DNA from: Bacteroidia bacterium
GTDB taxonomy: Bacteria > Bacteroidota > Bacteroidia > JADZBD01
Direction of reading: 5' to 3'
Assembly: GCA_020054095.1 (NCBI GenBank)
Contig: JAGVMA010000031.1
Location: 62,001 to 126,000, forward strand
DNA: 64,000 bases
The translations under genes were made by a program, and so were the position numbers. Each line of letters begins with the position of its first letter. The stretch's first letter is position 1. Of this stretch, positions 54,924 to 61,736 are shown piece after piece. The notes beneath the pieces are model-generated. The model saw only the letters and a program-made list of their open reading frames with translations, searched no databases and was not told the origin of the DNA.

Positions 54924-56027
54924 GTGCATCTGCAAAAACTATCGTTAATTAACTTTAAAAACCACCAGCAGGCCGATTTGGACTTTACCGATACCGTGAA
55001 TTGCTTTACCGGTAACAATGGCAGTGGCAAAACCAATTTACTTGATGCGATTTACTATTTGGCGCTAACCAAAAGCTTTTTTAATCCTATTGATAGCCAA
55101 AATATAAGCCACGACCAGCCTTTTTTTGTGATACAGGGTACTTTTAAAAGTAAAGAGGAGGATATTGATATTTATTGCGGAGTTAAAAAAGGGATGAAAA
55201 AAGCATTTAAGCGGAATAAAAGAGAATACCAGCGTTTGTCCGAACACATCGGGCAATTTCCTTGTGTGATGGTTTCTCCTGCTGACAATGAGCTAATATA
55301 CGAAGGTAGTGATGAGCGCAGAAAATTTGTGGACGGTATTTTATCACAGATTGATAGTGATTACTTAGAAAAATTAATGATATATAATAAAGCACTTGCA
55401 CAGCGCAATGCTTTGCTTGGCCACTTTTACGAAACCAATAGTTTTGATGGCGAGCAACTCGAAATCTGGGACATACAAATGGAAAACAGCGGCAATATTA
55501 TTTACGAAAAAAGAAAAGAATTTATTGCTCGCTTCATACAGTTGTTTCGCAAACATTATACCTATATATCTGGTGGGAGCGAAGTGGCCGATTTGCATTA
55601 CGAGTCGCAATTACATGGTTCTTCATTAAGCACACTCTTGTCATCCGCATTGCGAAAAGATACCGTTGCGGGCTATACATCCGTAGGCATTCATAAAGAT
55701 GATATTGAGTTTAAGTTGGGTGATTATTCGCTGAAAAAATATGGTTCGCAGGGGCAACAAAAATCAATGCTTATTGCATTGCGTCTTGCCCAGTTCGATA
55801 TTATAAAAGAACACAAGGGCATAAACCCTATTTTATTGCTCGATGATATTTATGACAAGCTTGATGATTCTAGGGTGCAGAAGCTTATGGAACTCGTAAG
55901 TAGTAATCATTTCGGGCAAATTTTTTTAACAGATACCGGCACCGAGCGTGTGAAATACGCATTCAATAAAATAAATGTAAAGCATAAAGTTTTTGTAATA
56001 GATGCCGAACAAATAAAAAGCGCATAG
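54924..56027 (+). CDS. recF: DNA replication and repair protein RecF (GTG start)
   Basis: RecF is an SMC-like ATPase that helps load RecA at gaps. The 367 residues include Walker A GNNGSGKT (30-37), the signature region GSQGQQKSMLIALRLAQF and Walker B ILLLDDIYDKLDD. Start is the GTG at 54924 because the first strand (HLQKLSLINFKNH) must be included and no ATG is available. The usual neighbours dnaA, dnaN and gyrB are absent. The last codons form one arm of the terminator. Confidence 0.96.
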   Translation: MHLQKLSLINFKNHQQADLDFTDTVNCFTGNNGSGKTNLLDAIYYLALTKSFFNPIDSQNISHDQPFFVIQGTFKSKEEDIDIYCGVKKGMKKAFKRNKREYQRLSEHIGQFPCVMVSPADNELIYEGSDERRKFVDGILSQIDSDYLEKLMIYNKALAQRNALLGHFYETNSFDGEQLEIWDIQMENSGNIIYEKRKEFIARFIQLFRKHYTYISGGSEVADLHYESQLHGSSLSTLLSSALRKDTVAGYTSVGIHKDDIEFKLGDYSLKKYGSQGQQKSMLIALRLAQFDIIKEHKGINPILLLDDIYDKLDDSRVQKLMELVSSNHFGQIFLTDTGTERVKYAFNKINVKHKVFVIDAEQIKSA

Positions 56028-56046
56028 TTTTTTCTATGCGCTTTTT
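56015..56046. terminator. Perfect 13-bp terminator containing the recF stop codon
   Basis: AAAAAGCGCATAG (56015-56027) pairs fully with CTATGCGCTTTTT (56034-56046) across six T residues. The recF TAG is the last three bases of the first arm. It can also serve the facing T9SS gene. Confidence 0.93.
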
Positions 56047-56064
56047 ATTTTAGAGAAACTGTTT

Positions 56065-57048
56065 TTACTTTGTTTTAATAATTTTTTGGGCAAGTATTTT
56101 GTTACCGTCATTGGTAAATCCATCAATATAATAAACGCCCGGTGGCAAATGTGAAATATTAAGTGTTGTACCCGATGCAGATAGGTTTTCAACTTCGGAG
56201 ATAAGCACTTGGCCTAATTGGTTTTTTATTTGTAGTGTAACATTGTTATAATAATTTGCTTGCGAATAAATGGTGAGCTCGTTTACTGCCGGATTGGGAT
56301 ATAGAACAAAAACTTCGGCAGCACTATTTTCGCCAATACTTGAGCTAATGGGCGAAAAACGATAAATGGTGCCATTAGCCGGTGTACCCGAAATAAATAG
56401 AAATGGGTTAATAGGTGAGCTAATACTGTTCGCAGTTGCTGCCGATGGTGTTCCTGTTAACATCATGCCGGCATCAAGCATGTTTGTATTTACATTGTAT
56501 TTTATAGGGCCTATACCTGCACCTGTTTCGCCACTATATGATGCACCATTGGTAACAGAATTTTGCCCGATATGCACTTCCATGATATTTGAAGTTTCGT
56601 ATAACCAAAGCTGAAATGAAATATAGTCCATCTCATTAGTGTCATCATAAAAACCGGCATTGCGCCATTCGCATTTGAAGATGCGACTTCCCACTGTGCC
56701 CGTTGTAAGGTATGATATTGGTGATTGACTCACACCACTGCCATAACCTCTGTCAAGTAAATCGGCTAAAAATACACTACCTGCATTCAAGTAAGGAATA
56801 GTAGTGGATGTGTCGTGCAAAAAATAAGAATCGGTTATGAAAATAGAATTAAATGTTTGCTGAAACATGCTAAAGTTAAAACCGAGTGGTATTTGAGCTA
56901 TGTCATCGTCCCATTCTTGACCTTGGTTTACCGATATGCTTCCGGTTAAGTTGGTGTATGTTCCGGTTGTTTGAGTAAACGTGTACGTTTGAGCATTAGC
57001 GCTTAATATAGTTGCCGCAATAAAAAAGGGGAGTAGTTTTAGTTTCAT
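56065..57048 (-). CDS. Secreted protein with T9SS type A sorting domain
   Basis: This 327-residue protein has a signal peptide (about 1-19, ending ANA) and a beta-rich middle (about 20-240) without a recognised family. Its C-terminal T9SS type A domain (about 245-327) has the LYPNPAVNELTI start, a GQVLISE strand and the final GVYYIDGF and KIIKTK strands. It should be exported by Sec, then moved through the outer membrane by the type IX system with removal of this domain. The Gly/Thr/Asn-rich middle suggests a surface or extracellular binding protein. Confidence 0.88.
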   Translation of the reverse strand: MKLKLLPFFIAATILSANAQTYTFTQTTGTYTNLTGSISVNQGQEWDDDIAQIPLGFNFSMFQQTFNSIFITDSYFLHDTSTTIPYLNAGSVFLADLLDRGYGSGVSQSPISYLTTGTVGSRIFKCEWRNAGFYDDTNEMDYISFQLWLYETSNIMEVHIGQNSVTNGASYSGETGAGIGPIKYNVNTNMLDAGMMLTGTPSAATANSISSPINPFLFISGTPANGTIYRFSPISSSIGENSAAEVFVLYPNPAVNELTIYSQANYYNNVTLQIKNQLGQVLISEVENLSASGTTLNISHLPPGVYYIDGFTNDGNKILAQKIIKTK

Positions 57049-57062
57049 TTTTTGTTTTTTAT

Positions 57063-57070
57063 CAAATTTA
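57063..57070 (-). promoter_or_regulatory. -7 promoter element (TAAATTTG, minus strand)
   Basis: Exact consensus match 14 bases before the T9SS protein ATG. Confidence 0.6.
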
Positions 57071-57108
57071 AAATAATAACAATATTTTATGAAATTTATT
57101 GTGTGAGT

Positions 57109-58401
57109 TTATAAAGCAGGTAATACTTTTCCTTTTACTTCGCCAAATCCCACTCGCACACCATTTTTTTCGGCATAGCCGCGGATAATTACTGTATCGC
57201 CATCGTTTATAAACTTTCGCTCGCTGCCATCAGCCATTTTTAGTGGTTTTGTGCCGCGCCAACTGAGCTCAAGCATTGAGCCATAACTGTTTTCTGTTGG
57301 CCCCGAAATAGTTCCTGATGCCATCATATCGCCCACATTAATATTGCAACCATTTACAGTGTGGTGAGCAAGTTGTTGCTCCATGGTCCAGTACATAAAT
57401 TTATAATTGCTTTCGCAGATTTTTGTTTCTGTACAGTTTTCGGGTTGCAAATAAACTTGCAGATTTATGTCAATGTTTTTAATGCCTTCGTATTTTAAAT
57501 AAGGTAATACTTCGGGTGTTTGTTTATATCCTTCCACTCTAAATGGCTTCAAAGCATCTATTGTTACAACCCAAGGCGATACGGATGAGCAAAAGTTTTT
57601 TGCCAAAAAAGGGCCAAGCGGAACATATTCCCATGTTTGAATATCGCGTGCACTCCAGTCGTTAAAAAGCACCATGCCGAAAATATAATCTGTTGCTTCG
57701 GCTGTAGAAATACTTTTACCCATTTCAGTTTGCTTGCCAATTATAAAAGCAGTTTCTAATTCAAAATCCATTAGCTTAGATGCTCCAAAAATGGGTTGCT
57801 GCTCTTTTGGTGGTTTTTGTAATTGATCGGGCGGTAAGTTTTGCCCTTTAGGGCGATGAAAATTTGTGCCACTTACTACAATTGACGATGCCCTGCCATG
57901 ATAGCCCACCGGCAAATGTTTCCAGTTGGGCAGCAAAGCATTTTCAGGGTCGCGAAACATTTTGCCAACATTAGTTGCATGATCAATGCTCGAATAAAAA
58001 TCGGTGTAATCACCTATGCGTACTGGCAAAAGCATTTCAGCATCACTTTGTTTTATTAAAATGGCAGGGTGTAAATCTTTGTTTTCTTTTATTGCAGTAT
58101 TATCTGCCGATAAAATTTCGGCAATCTTAGCGCGAACAGCTTTTGTTTTTTCTTTACCTAATGCAATAAAATTATTTAACTGCGGCTGAGCAAATACCGA
58201 ATTTTCTATTTTAAAATCGGCAAACAAACCTTTTTCGGCACATGCCTGTAAGTCTAAAATATATTCGCCAATGGCAGTGCCAAGCCTTGGACTCCGGTTT
58301 TTTGTTTTAAAAATTCCAAAAGGTAAATTCTGAATCGGAAAATCGCAGTTGGATTTTACTTCTATCCACGATTTTAATTTTGGGTCGTTCGGGTTAATCA
58401 T
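57109..58401 (-). CDS. fahA: Fumarylacetoacetase
   Basis: The enzyme hydrolyses fumarylacetoacetate to fumarate and acetoacetate, the last step of tyrosine and homogentisate breakdown. The protein (430 residues from ATG 58401; an upstream in-frame ATG adds 7 unlikely residues) has the N-terminal SH3-like domain (SNCDFPIQNLPFGIF) and the C-terminal FAH domain. The C-terminal part has DFYSS, HATNVG, GYHGRASSIV, the ELETAFIIG metal site, FLAKNF and GTISGP. It starts 10 bases after the tau end of dnaX, perhaps on the same transcript; no other tyrosine-degradation gene is nearby. Confidence 0.95.
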   Translation of the reverse strand: MINPNDPKLKSWIEVKSNCDFPIQNLPFGIFKTKNRSPRLGTAIGEYILDLQACAEKGLFADFKIENSVFAQPQLNNFIALGKEKTKAVRAKIAEILSADNTAIKENKDLHPAILIKQSDAEMLLPVRIGDYTDFYSSIDHATNVGKMFRDPENALLPNWKHLPVGYHGRASSIVVSGTNFHRPKGQNLPPDQLQKPPKEQQPIFGASKLMDFELETAFIIGKQTEMGKSISTAEATDYIFGMVLFNDWSARDIQTWEYVPLGPFLAKNFCSSVSPWVVTIDALKPFRVEGYKQTPEVLPYLKYEGIKNIDINLQVYLQPENCTETKICESNYKFMYWTMEQQLAHHTVNGCNINVGDMMASGTISGPTENSYGSMLELSWRGTKPLKMADGSERKFINDGDTVIIRGYAEKNGVRVGFGEVKGKVLPAL

Positions 58402-58411
58402 AATAATGTTC

Positions 58412-59042
58412 TTAATAATCAATATCTAAGTCAAAACTTTGTTTTAGTTTTTGTATTGCCGGATTTTTTTCAACCAAGCGCTTGTATTTATCAGATGTTG
58501 TGTAGAGTTTAACGCCTTCAATGTTTTCAGCAACCACAATTTTTAATTGCACGGTGGTGTTTTTCAGTTCTTGTCTTAAAAATCTCATCATGTCAATTTT
58601 TTCTTCATTTAGCTGTTCTTCTAAAACTTTATTAGGTACAGTAAATTTTATTTCGGCAGTGCTAGTTATAACGGGCTTATTGTTTTGCATCATGCTGTAT
58701 AAATTCGCTTTCTTTTTGCTTTTCATCACTTCGGCAAACTTTCCCCAGGCATTGTTTAATTGCTCTTGGGTAAATTCATTTGTTTGTTTTTCAATGCCCT
58801 CGCTTATCTCAATATCGGTTTTGTTATCCTCATTATTAGTTGCCGTACCGGTGCTTCGCGATTGATTTTTATTCAGCAGTCCGTTTATTGAAAGGCCTGT
58901 TTTAATTGTGTCAATATGTTTTTTGGTAACTGCAGTTTTCTCTAGCCCATCCTTTTGTGTAACGTAAGTTTTTATTGGCTCTTCTGCTTTAACAGGGTCA
59001 TTCACCACCACTCCATTAAGAGTGGGTGGCTTAATAATTAAG
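58412..59042 (-). CDS. dnaX: dnaX tau-specific C-terminal part, in +1/-2 frame
   Basis: This frame continues the DnaX protein after the A11 run: a linker starting LIIKPPTLNGVVVNDP, an acidic/Thr-rich stretch, then a folded domain (FTQEQLNNAWGKFAEVMKSK to the C-terminal LKQSFDLDIDY) that matches tau C-terminal regions in position and pattern. The frame's first usable start, GTG at 59011, is not followed by a credible N terminus, so it is best read as the extension of the 59031-60161 frame. Together they would give a tau protein of about 580 residues. Joining requires one net base skipped or two net bases repeated at the A-run. Confidence 0.8.
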
Positions 59043-59053
59043 TTTTTTTTTTT
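59004..59053 (-). other. Putative dnaX slippage site: A11 run plus downstream stem-loop
   Basis: On the minus strand eleven A residues (59053-59043) encode the lysine run at the end of the gamma frame. Twelve bases later a stem-loop (59030-59004) can form: CCACTC pairs with GAGTGG around TTAATG, extended past one bulged C by GCCA with TGGT. Frame 0 stops at 59033-59031, between run and stem. The -1 frame stops at once (ACT TAA); only the +1/-2 frame opens into the tau domain. Slippery A-runs with or without a stem are known in dnaX of E. coli and Thermus. Confidence 0.6.
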
Positions 59054-60161
59054 CTTCCTCAGCGGGAAGTGATTTTAATGAAGCCATTTGCATAAGGGCT
59101 AACTCTACAAGCAGGCGTGAGTTTTTAGATGCTTTGTAGTTTAATTCTGTTTTACTGCAAATGTTTAGCGATTTTAGAATAAATTGAATATCGCAGCGTG
59201 CTGCTTGTTCGCTGTATTTTGCTTTCACGCTTTTGCTTTTTTCCATCAGGTGAATAGTTTGTGCATCGTGGCACACCATAATATCACGCAAGTGCTCGGC
59301 TAATCCTGCTATAAAAATGTGGCCATCAAATCCTTTCACAATTATTTCGTTAAAAGTTAAGAGTGCAGCAGGTATATCGGCTTTAAGCAATGCATCGGTA
59401 ATTTTAAAATAGTAATCGTAATCAAGCACATTAAGATTTTCGATTACGGCATTGTACGTTAAATTATTGCCCGAGAAAGTAACCAATTGGTCAAATACGG
59501 AACAGGCATCGCGCATACCGCCATCTGCCTTTTGGGCAATAACGTGTAGTGCTTCAGGCTCGGTCGTTACGGCTTCGTTGGTTGCTATAAATTGCAGTTG
59601 GCTAACTATATCATCAAGTTTTATTCGCCCGAAATCAAAAATTTGGCAGCGCGAAAGTATGGTGGGAATAATTTTATGCTTTTCGGTTGTGGCTAATATA
59701 AAGATGGCGTGTTTTGGTGGCTCTTCCAATGTTTTTAAAAATGCATTGAATGCAGCAGTGCTTAGCATGTGAACTTCATCAATGATGTACACTTTGTAGT
59801 TCCCTAATTGCGGAGCAAAATTTACTTGGCTAATTAATGTGCGAATATCATCCACAGAATTATTAGAAGCGGCATCTAACTCGAAAAAATTAAGTGAACT
59901 GCCCTCGTTAAAACTTACGCAACTCTCACATTTATCACATGCTTCAAAATCGGCAGTAATAGCCGAGCAATTAATTGTTTTCGCTAAAATGCGTGCACAG
60001 GTAGTTTTCCCCACACCGCGTGGGCCACAAAACAAATACGCTTGCGAAAGGTGTTTGTTTTTGATAGCATTTTTAAGAGTGGTGGTAATACCTTGCTGGC
60101 CAACAACTGTGTTAAAAGTTGCCGGACGATACTTGCGTGCTGATACTACAAAATCACTCAT
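59031..60161 (-). CDS. dnaX: DNA polymerase III clamp-loader ATPase subunit, gamma form
   Basis: DnaX is the motor of the sliding-clamp loader. The 376-residue frame has the AAA+ module with Walker A GPRGVGKT (46-53), a four-Cys zinc site (CSAITADFEACDKCESC), Walker B IIDEVHML, sensor 1 ATTEKHKI, the SRC arginine-finger motif (LSRCQIFDF), sensor 2 in GGMRDACS and the collar domain to about 365. It ends with EEEKKKLNY and a stop right after the A11 run, which gives a gamma-like product; the tau domain follows in another frame. It begins 2 bases after a small lipoprotein gene. Confidence 0.93.
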   Translation of the reverse strand: MSDFVVSARKYRPATFNTVVGQQGITTTLKNAIKNKHLSQAYLFCGPRGVGKTTCARILAKTINCSAITADFEACDKCESCVSFNEGSSLNFFELDAASNNSVDDIRTLISQVNFAPQLGNYKVYIIDEVHMLSTAAFNAFLKTLEEPPKHAIFILATTEKHKIIPTILSRCQIFDFGRIKLDDIVSQLQFIATNEAVTTEPEALHVIAQKADGGMRDACSVFDQLVTFSGNNLTYNAVIENLNVLDYDYYFKITDALLKADIPAALLTFNEIIVKGFDGHIFIAGLAEHLRDIMVCHDAQTIHLMEKSKSVKAKYSEQAARCDIQFILKSLNICSKTELNYKASKNSRLLVELALMQMASLKSLPAEEEKKKLNY

Positions 60162-60163
60162 AA

Positions 60164-60283
60164 TTACATTGGGCCCATTTCGGTTTTTATTGAACGCTTG
60201 CCGTTACATTTTCGGTTTCTGCACGATACAAAAACACTTGCAATAGCACAAACGATTAGCGTGTATAGAATAGCTTTTTTCAT
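60164..60283 (-). CDS. Small predicted lipoprotein (39 residues)
   Basis: A short frame starts at ATG 60283 with a signal-peptide-like MKKAILYTLIVCAIASVF, then VSC, a possible though imperfect lipobox with Cys21, and a basic tail ending in TEMGPM. Its stop (60166-60164) is 2 bases before the dnaX ATG. Small lipoproteins of this kind are frequent and often missed in Bacteroidetes. The call rests on signal pattern and tight spacing only. Confidence 0.5.
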   Translation of the reverse strand: MKKAILYTLIVCAIASVFVSCRNRKCNGKRSIKTEMGPM

Positions 60284-60288
60284 CTGTA

Positions 60289-61536
60289 TTACTTTATTTC
60301 TGCAATTTTATCGGCCATGTATTGACCTGATTTTAGTTTATCTACAATTTTAGAGAACGCATCAATAGTGTAATTCACATCTTCGAGGGTGTGAACCGCA
60401 GTAGGGATGAGGCGCAGGATAATCATTCCTTTAGGAACGACAGGATAAACAACCATTGAGCAAAACACGTTAAAGTTTTCGCGTAGGTCAACTATCAAGT
60501 TTGTGGCTTCGGGTATTGATCCATTCATGTAAACAGGAGTTACGCACGAATTGGTATCGCCAATTTCAAAGCCCGCTTTTTTCAGTCCCGATTGTAGTGC
60601 ACTGGTAACTTCCCAAAGTTTATCTTTTAGTTGTGGTTGTGTGCGAATTAGTTCAAGTCTTTTTAGGGCACCTGCCACTAAAGGCAACGGTAACGATTTG
60701 GCAAATATTTGCGAACGCATATTGTAGCGCAAGTATTCCACAACTTGTGCTTCGCTCGAAATAAACCCGCCAATAAGCGCAAATGATTTTGCAAATGTTC
60801 CGAAATAAACATCTATTCCATCTTGGCAACCTTGTTCTTCGCCTGTGCCTGCACCGGTTTTGCCAAGTGTGCCTAAGCCATGCGCATCATCTACAAAAAG
60901 GCGGAACTTAAATTTCTTTTTTAGTTCAACTATCTCTTTCAGTTTACCTTGGTCGCCACGCATGCCAAAAACTCCTTCCGTGATAAGTAAAATAGCACCA
61001 CCGGTTTCTTCGGCAAGTTTTGTTGCACGCTCCAATTGTTTTTCACAATCAGCAATATCGTTGTGTTTAAATACATAGCGCTTGCCCATGTGTAAGCGCA
61101 CACCATCTAATATACAAGCGTGGCTTTCGCCATCGTAAACTATTACATCGTGGCGGTCAACCAAGCAATCAATGGCTGATACCATTGCCTGGTAGCCGAA
61201 GTTACAAAGTATGGTTTCTTCTTTTTGTACAAGTTGCGATAGTCCTTTTTCTAATTGTTCGTACAAATCGCTGTTGCCGCTCATCATGCGTGCACCCATT
61301 GGCATTGCTAAGCCAAATTGTGCTGCAGCATCGGCATCTGCCTTGCGAACTTCGGGGTGGTTTGCTAATCCTAAATAATTATTTAAACTCCAGTTAAGGC
61401 GTTTGCGGCCTCTAAAAATCATGTGTGGGGCAATATCGCCTTCTAATTTCGGGAAAGTGAAATAGCCATGCGATTCTTTTGCATGCATGCCAATAGGACC
61501 CCTGTTAGCTTTTATTTTTTCAAAAATATCGTTCAT
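60289..61536 (-). CDS. Alpha-oxoamine synthase family PLP enzyme, candidate serine palmitoyltransferase
   Basis: The 415-residue protein is a fold-type I PLP enzyme of the family that joins an amino acid and an acyl-CoA (SPT, KBL, BioF, HemA). It has WSLNNYLGLANHP, GARMMSGN, DGESHACILDG, VDDAHGLGTLG and the Schiff-base lysine in FGTFAKSFALIGG. Bacteroidetes make sphingolipids, and similar proteins there are usually regarded as serine palmitoyltransferases; 2-amino-3-ketobutyrate ligase is the main alternative. Start is ATG 61536; an upstream TTG at 61560 overlaps the promoter. Confidence 0.82.
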   Translation of the reverse strand: MNDIFEKIKANRGPIGMHAKESHGYFTFPKLEGDIAPHMIFRGRKRLNWSLNNYLGLANHPEVRKADADAAAQFGLAMPMGARMMSGNSDLYEQLEKGLSQLVQKEETILCNFGYQAMVSAIDCLVDRHDVIVYDGESHACILDGVRLHMGKRYVFKHNDIADCEKQLERATKLAEETGGAILLITEGVFGMRGDQGKLKEIVELKKKFKFRLFVDDAHGLGTLGKTGAGTGEEQGCQDGIDVYFGTFAKSFALIGGFISSEAQVVEYLRYNMRSQIFAKSLPLPLVAGALKRLELIRTQPQLKDKLWEVTSALQSGLKKAGFEIGDTNSCVTPVYMNGSIPEATNLIVDLRENFNVFCSMVVYPVVPKGMIILRLIPTAVHTLEDVNYTIDAFSKIVDKLKSGQYMADKIAEIK

Positions 61537-61557
61537 TCTGCTTGGTTTTATGATGTG

Positions 61558-61565
61558 CAAATTTA
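61558..61565 (-). promoter_or_regulatory. -7 promoter element (TAAATTTG, minus strand)
   Basis: Exact consensus match 21 bases before the ATG at 61536. It would serve the PLP-enzyme gene and perhaps the downstream lipoprotein, dnaX and fahA. Confidence 0.65.
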
Positions 61566-61689
61566 GTGGAATTAGCTAATTATTTTAAAGAACAAATTAA
61601 CAAATTGCCAATCGTAGAGATAAATACCTTTTGTAATTCTGAGTGAAGAAAAGAATGACAAGGTTCAACTTGCAAACACTGCAAAATAT

Positions 61690-61716
61690 AACGTCCCGCT
61701 TTGTGGGCGAAACGTT
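61690..61716 (-). terminator. Possible terminator after the SprB-type gene
   Basis: On the minus strand AACGTTTCGC pairs with GCGGGACGTT (10 pairs, two G-U) around a 7-base loop, 20 bases after the adhesin stop. The following T-tract is weak (ATATTTTG). Confidence 0.4.
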
Positions 61717-61736
61717 TTTTCATTTTGAATTTTATT

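Noticed and set aside
61536-61560. TTG at 61560 as the start of the alpha-oxoamine synthase gene.
   Set aside because: It lies within the TAAATTTG promoter box; the ATG at 61536 begins the conserved N terminus.
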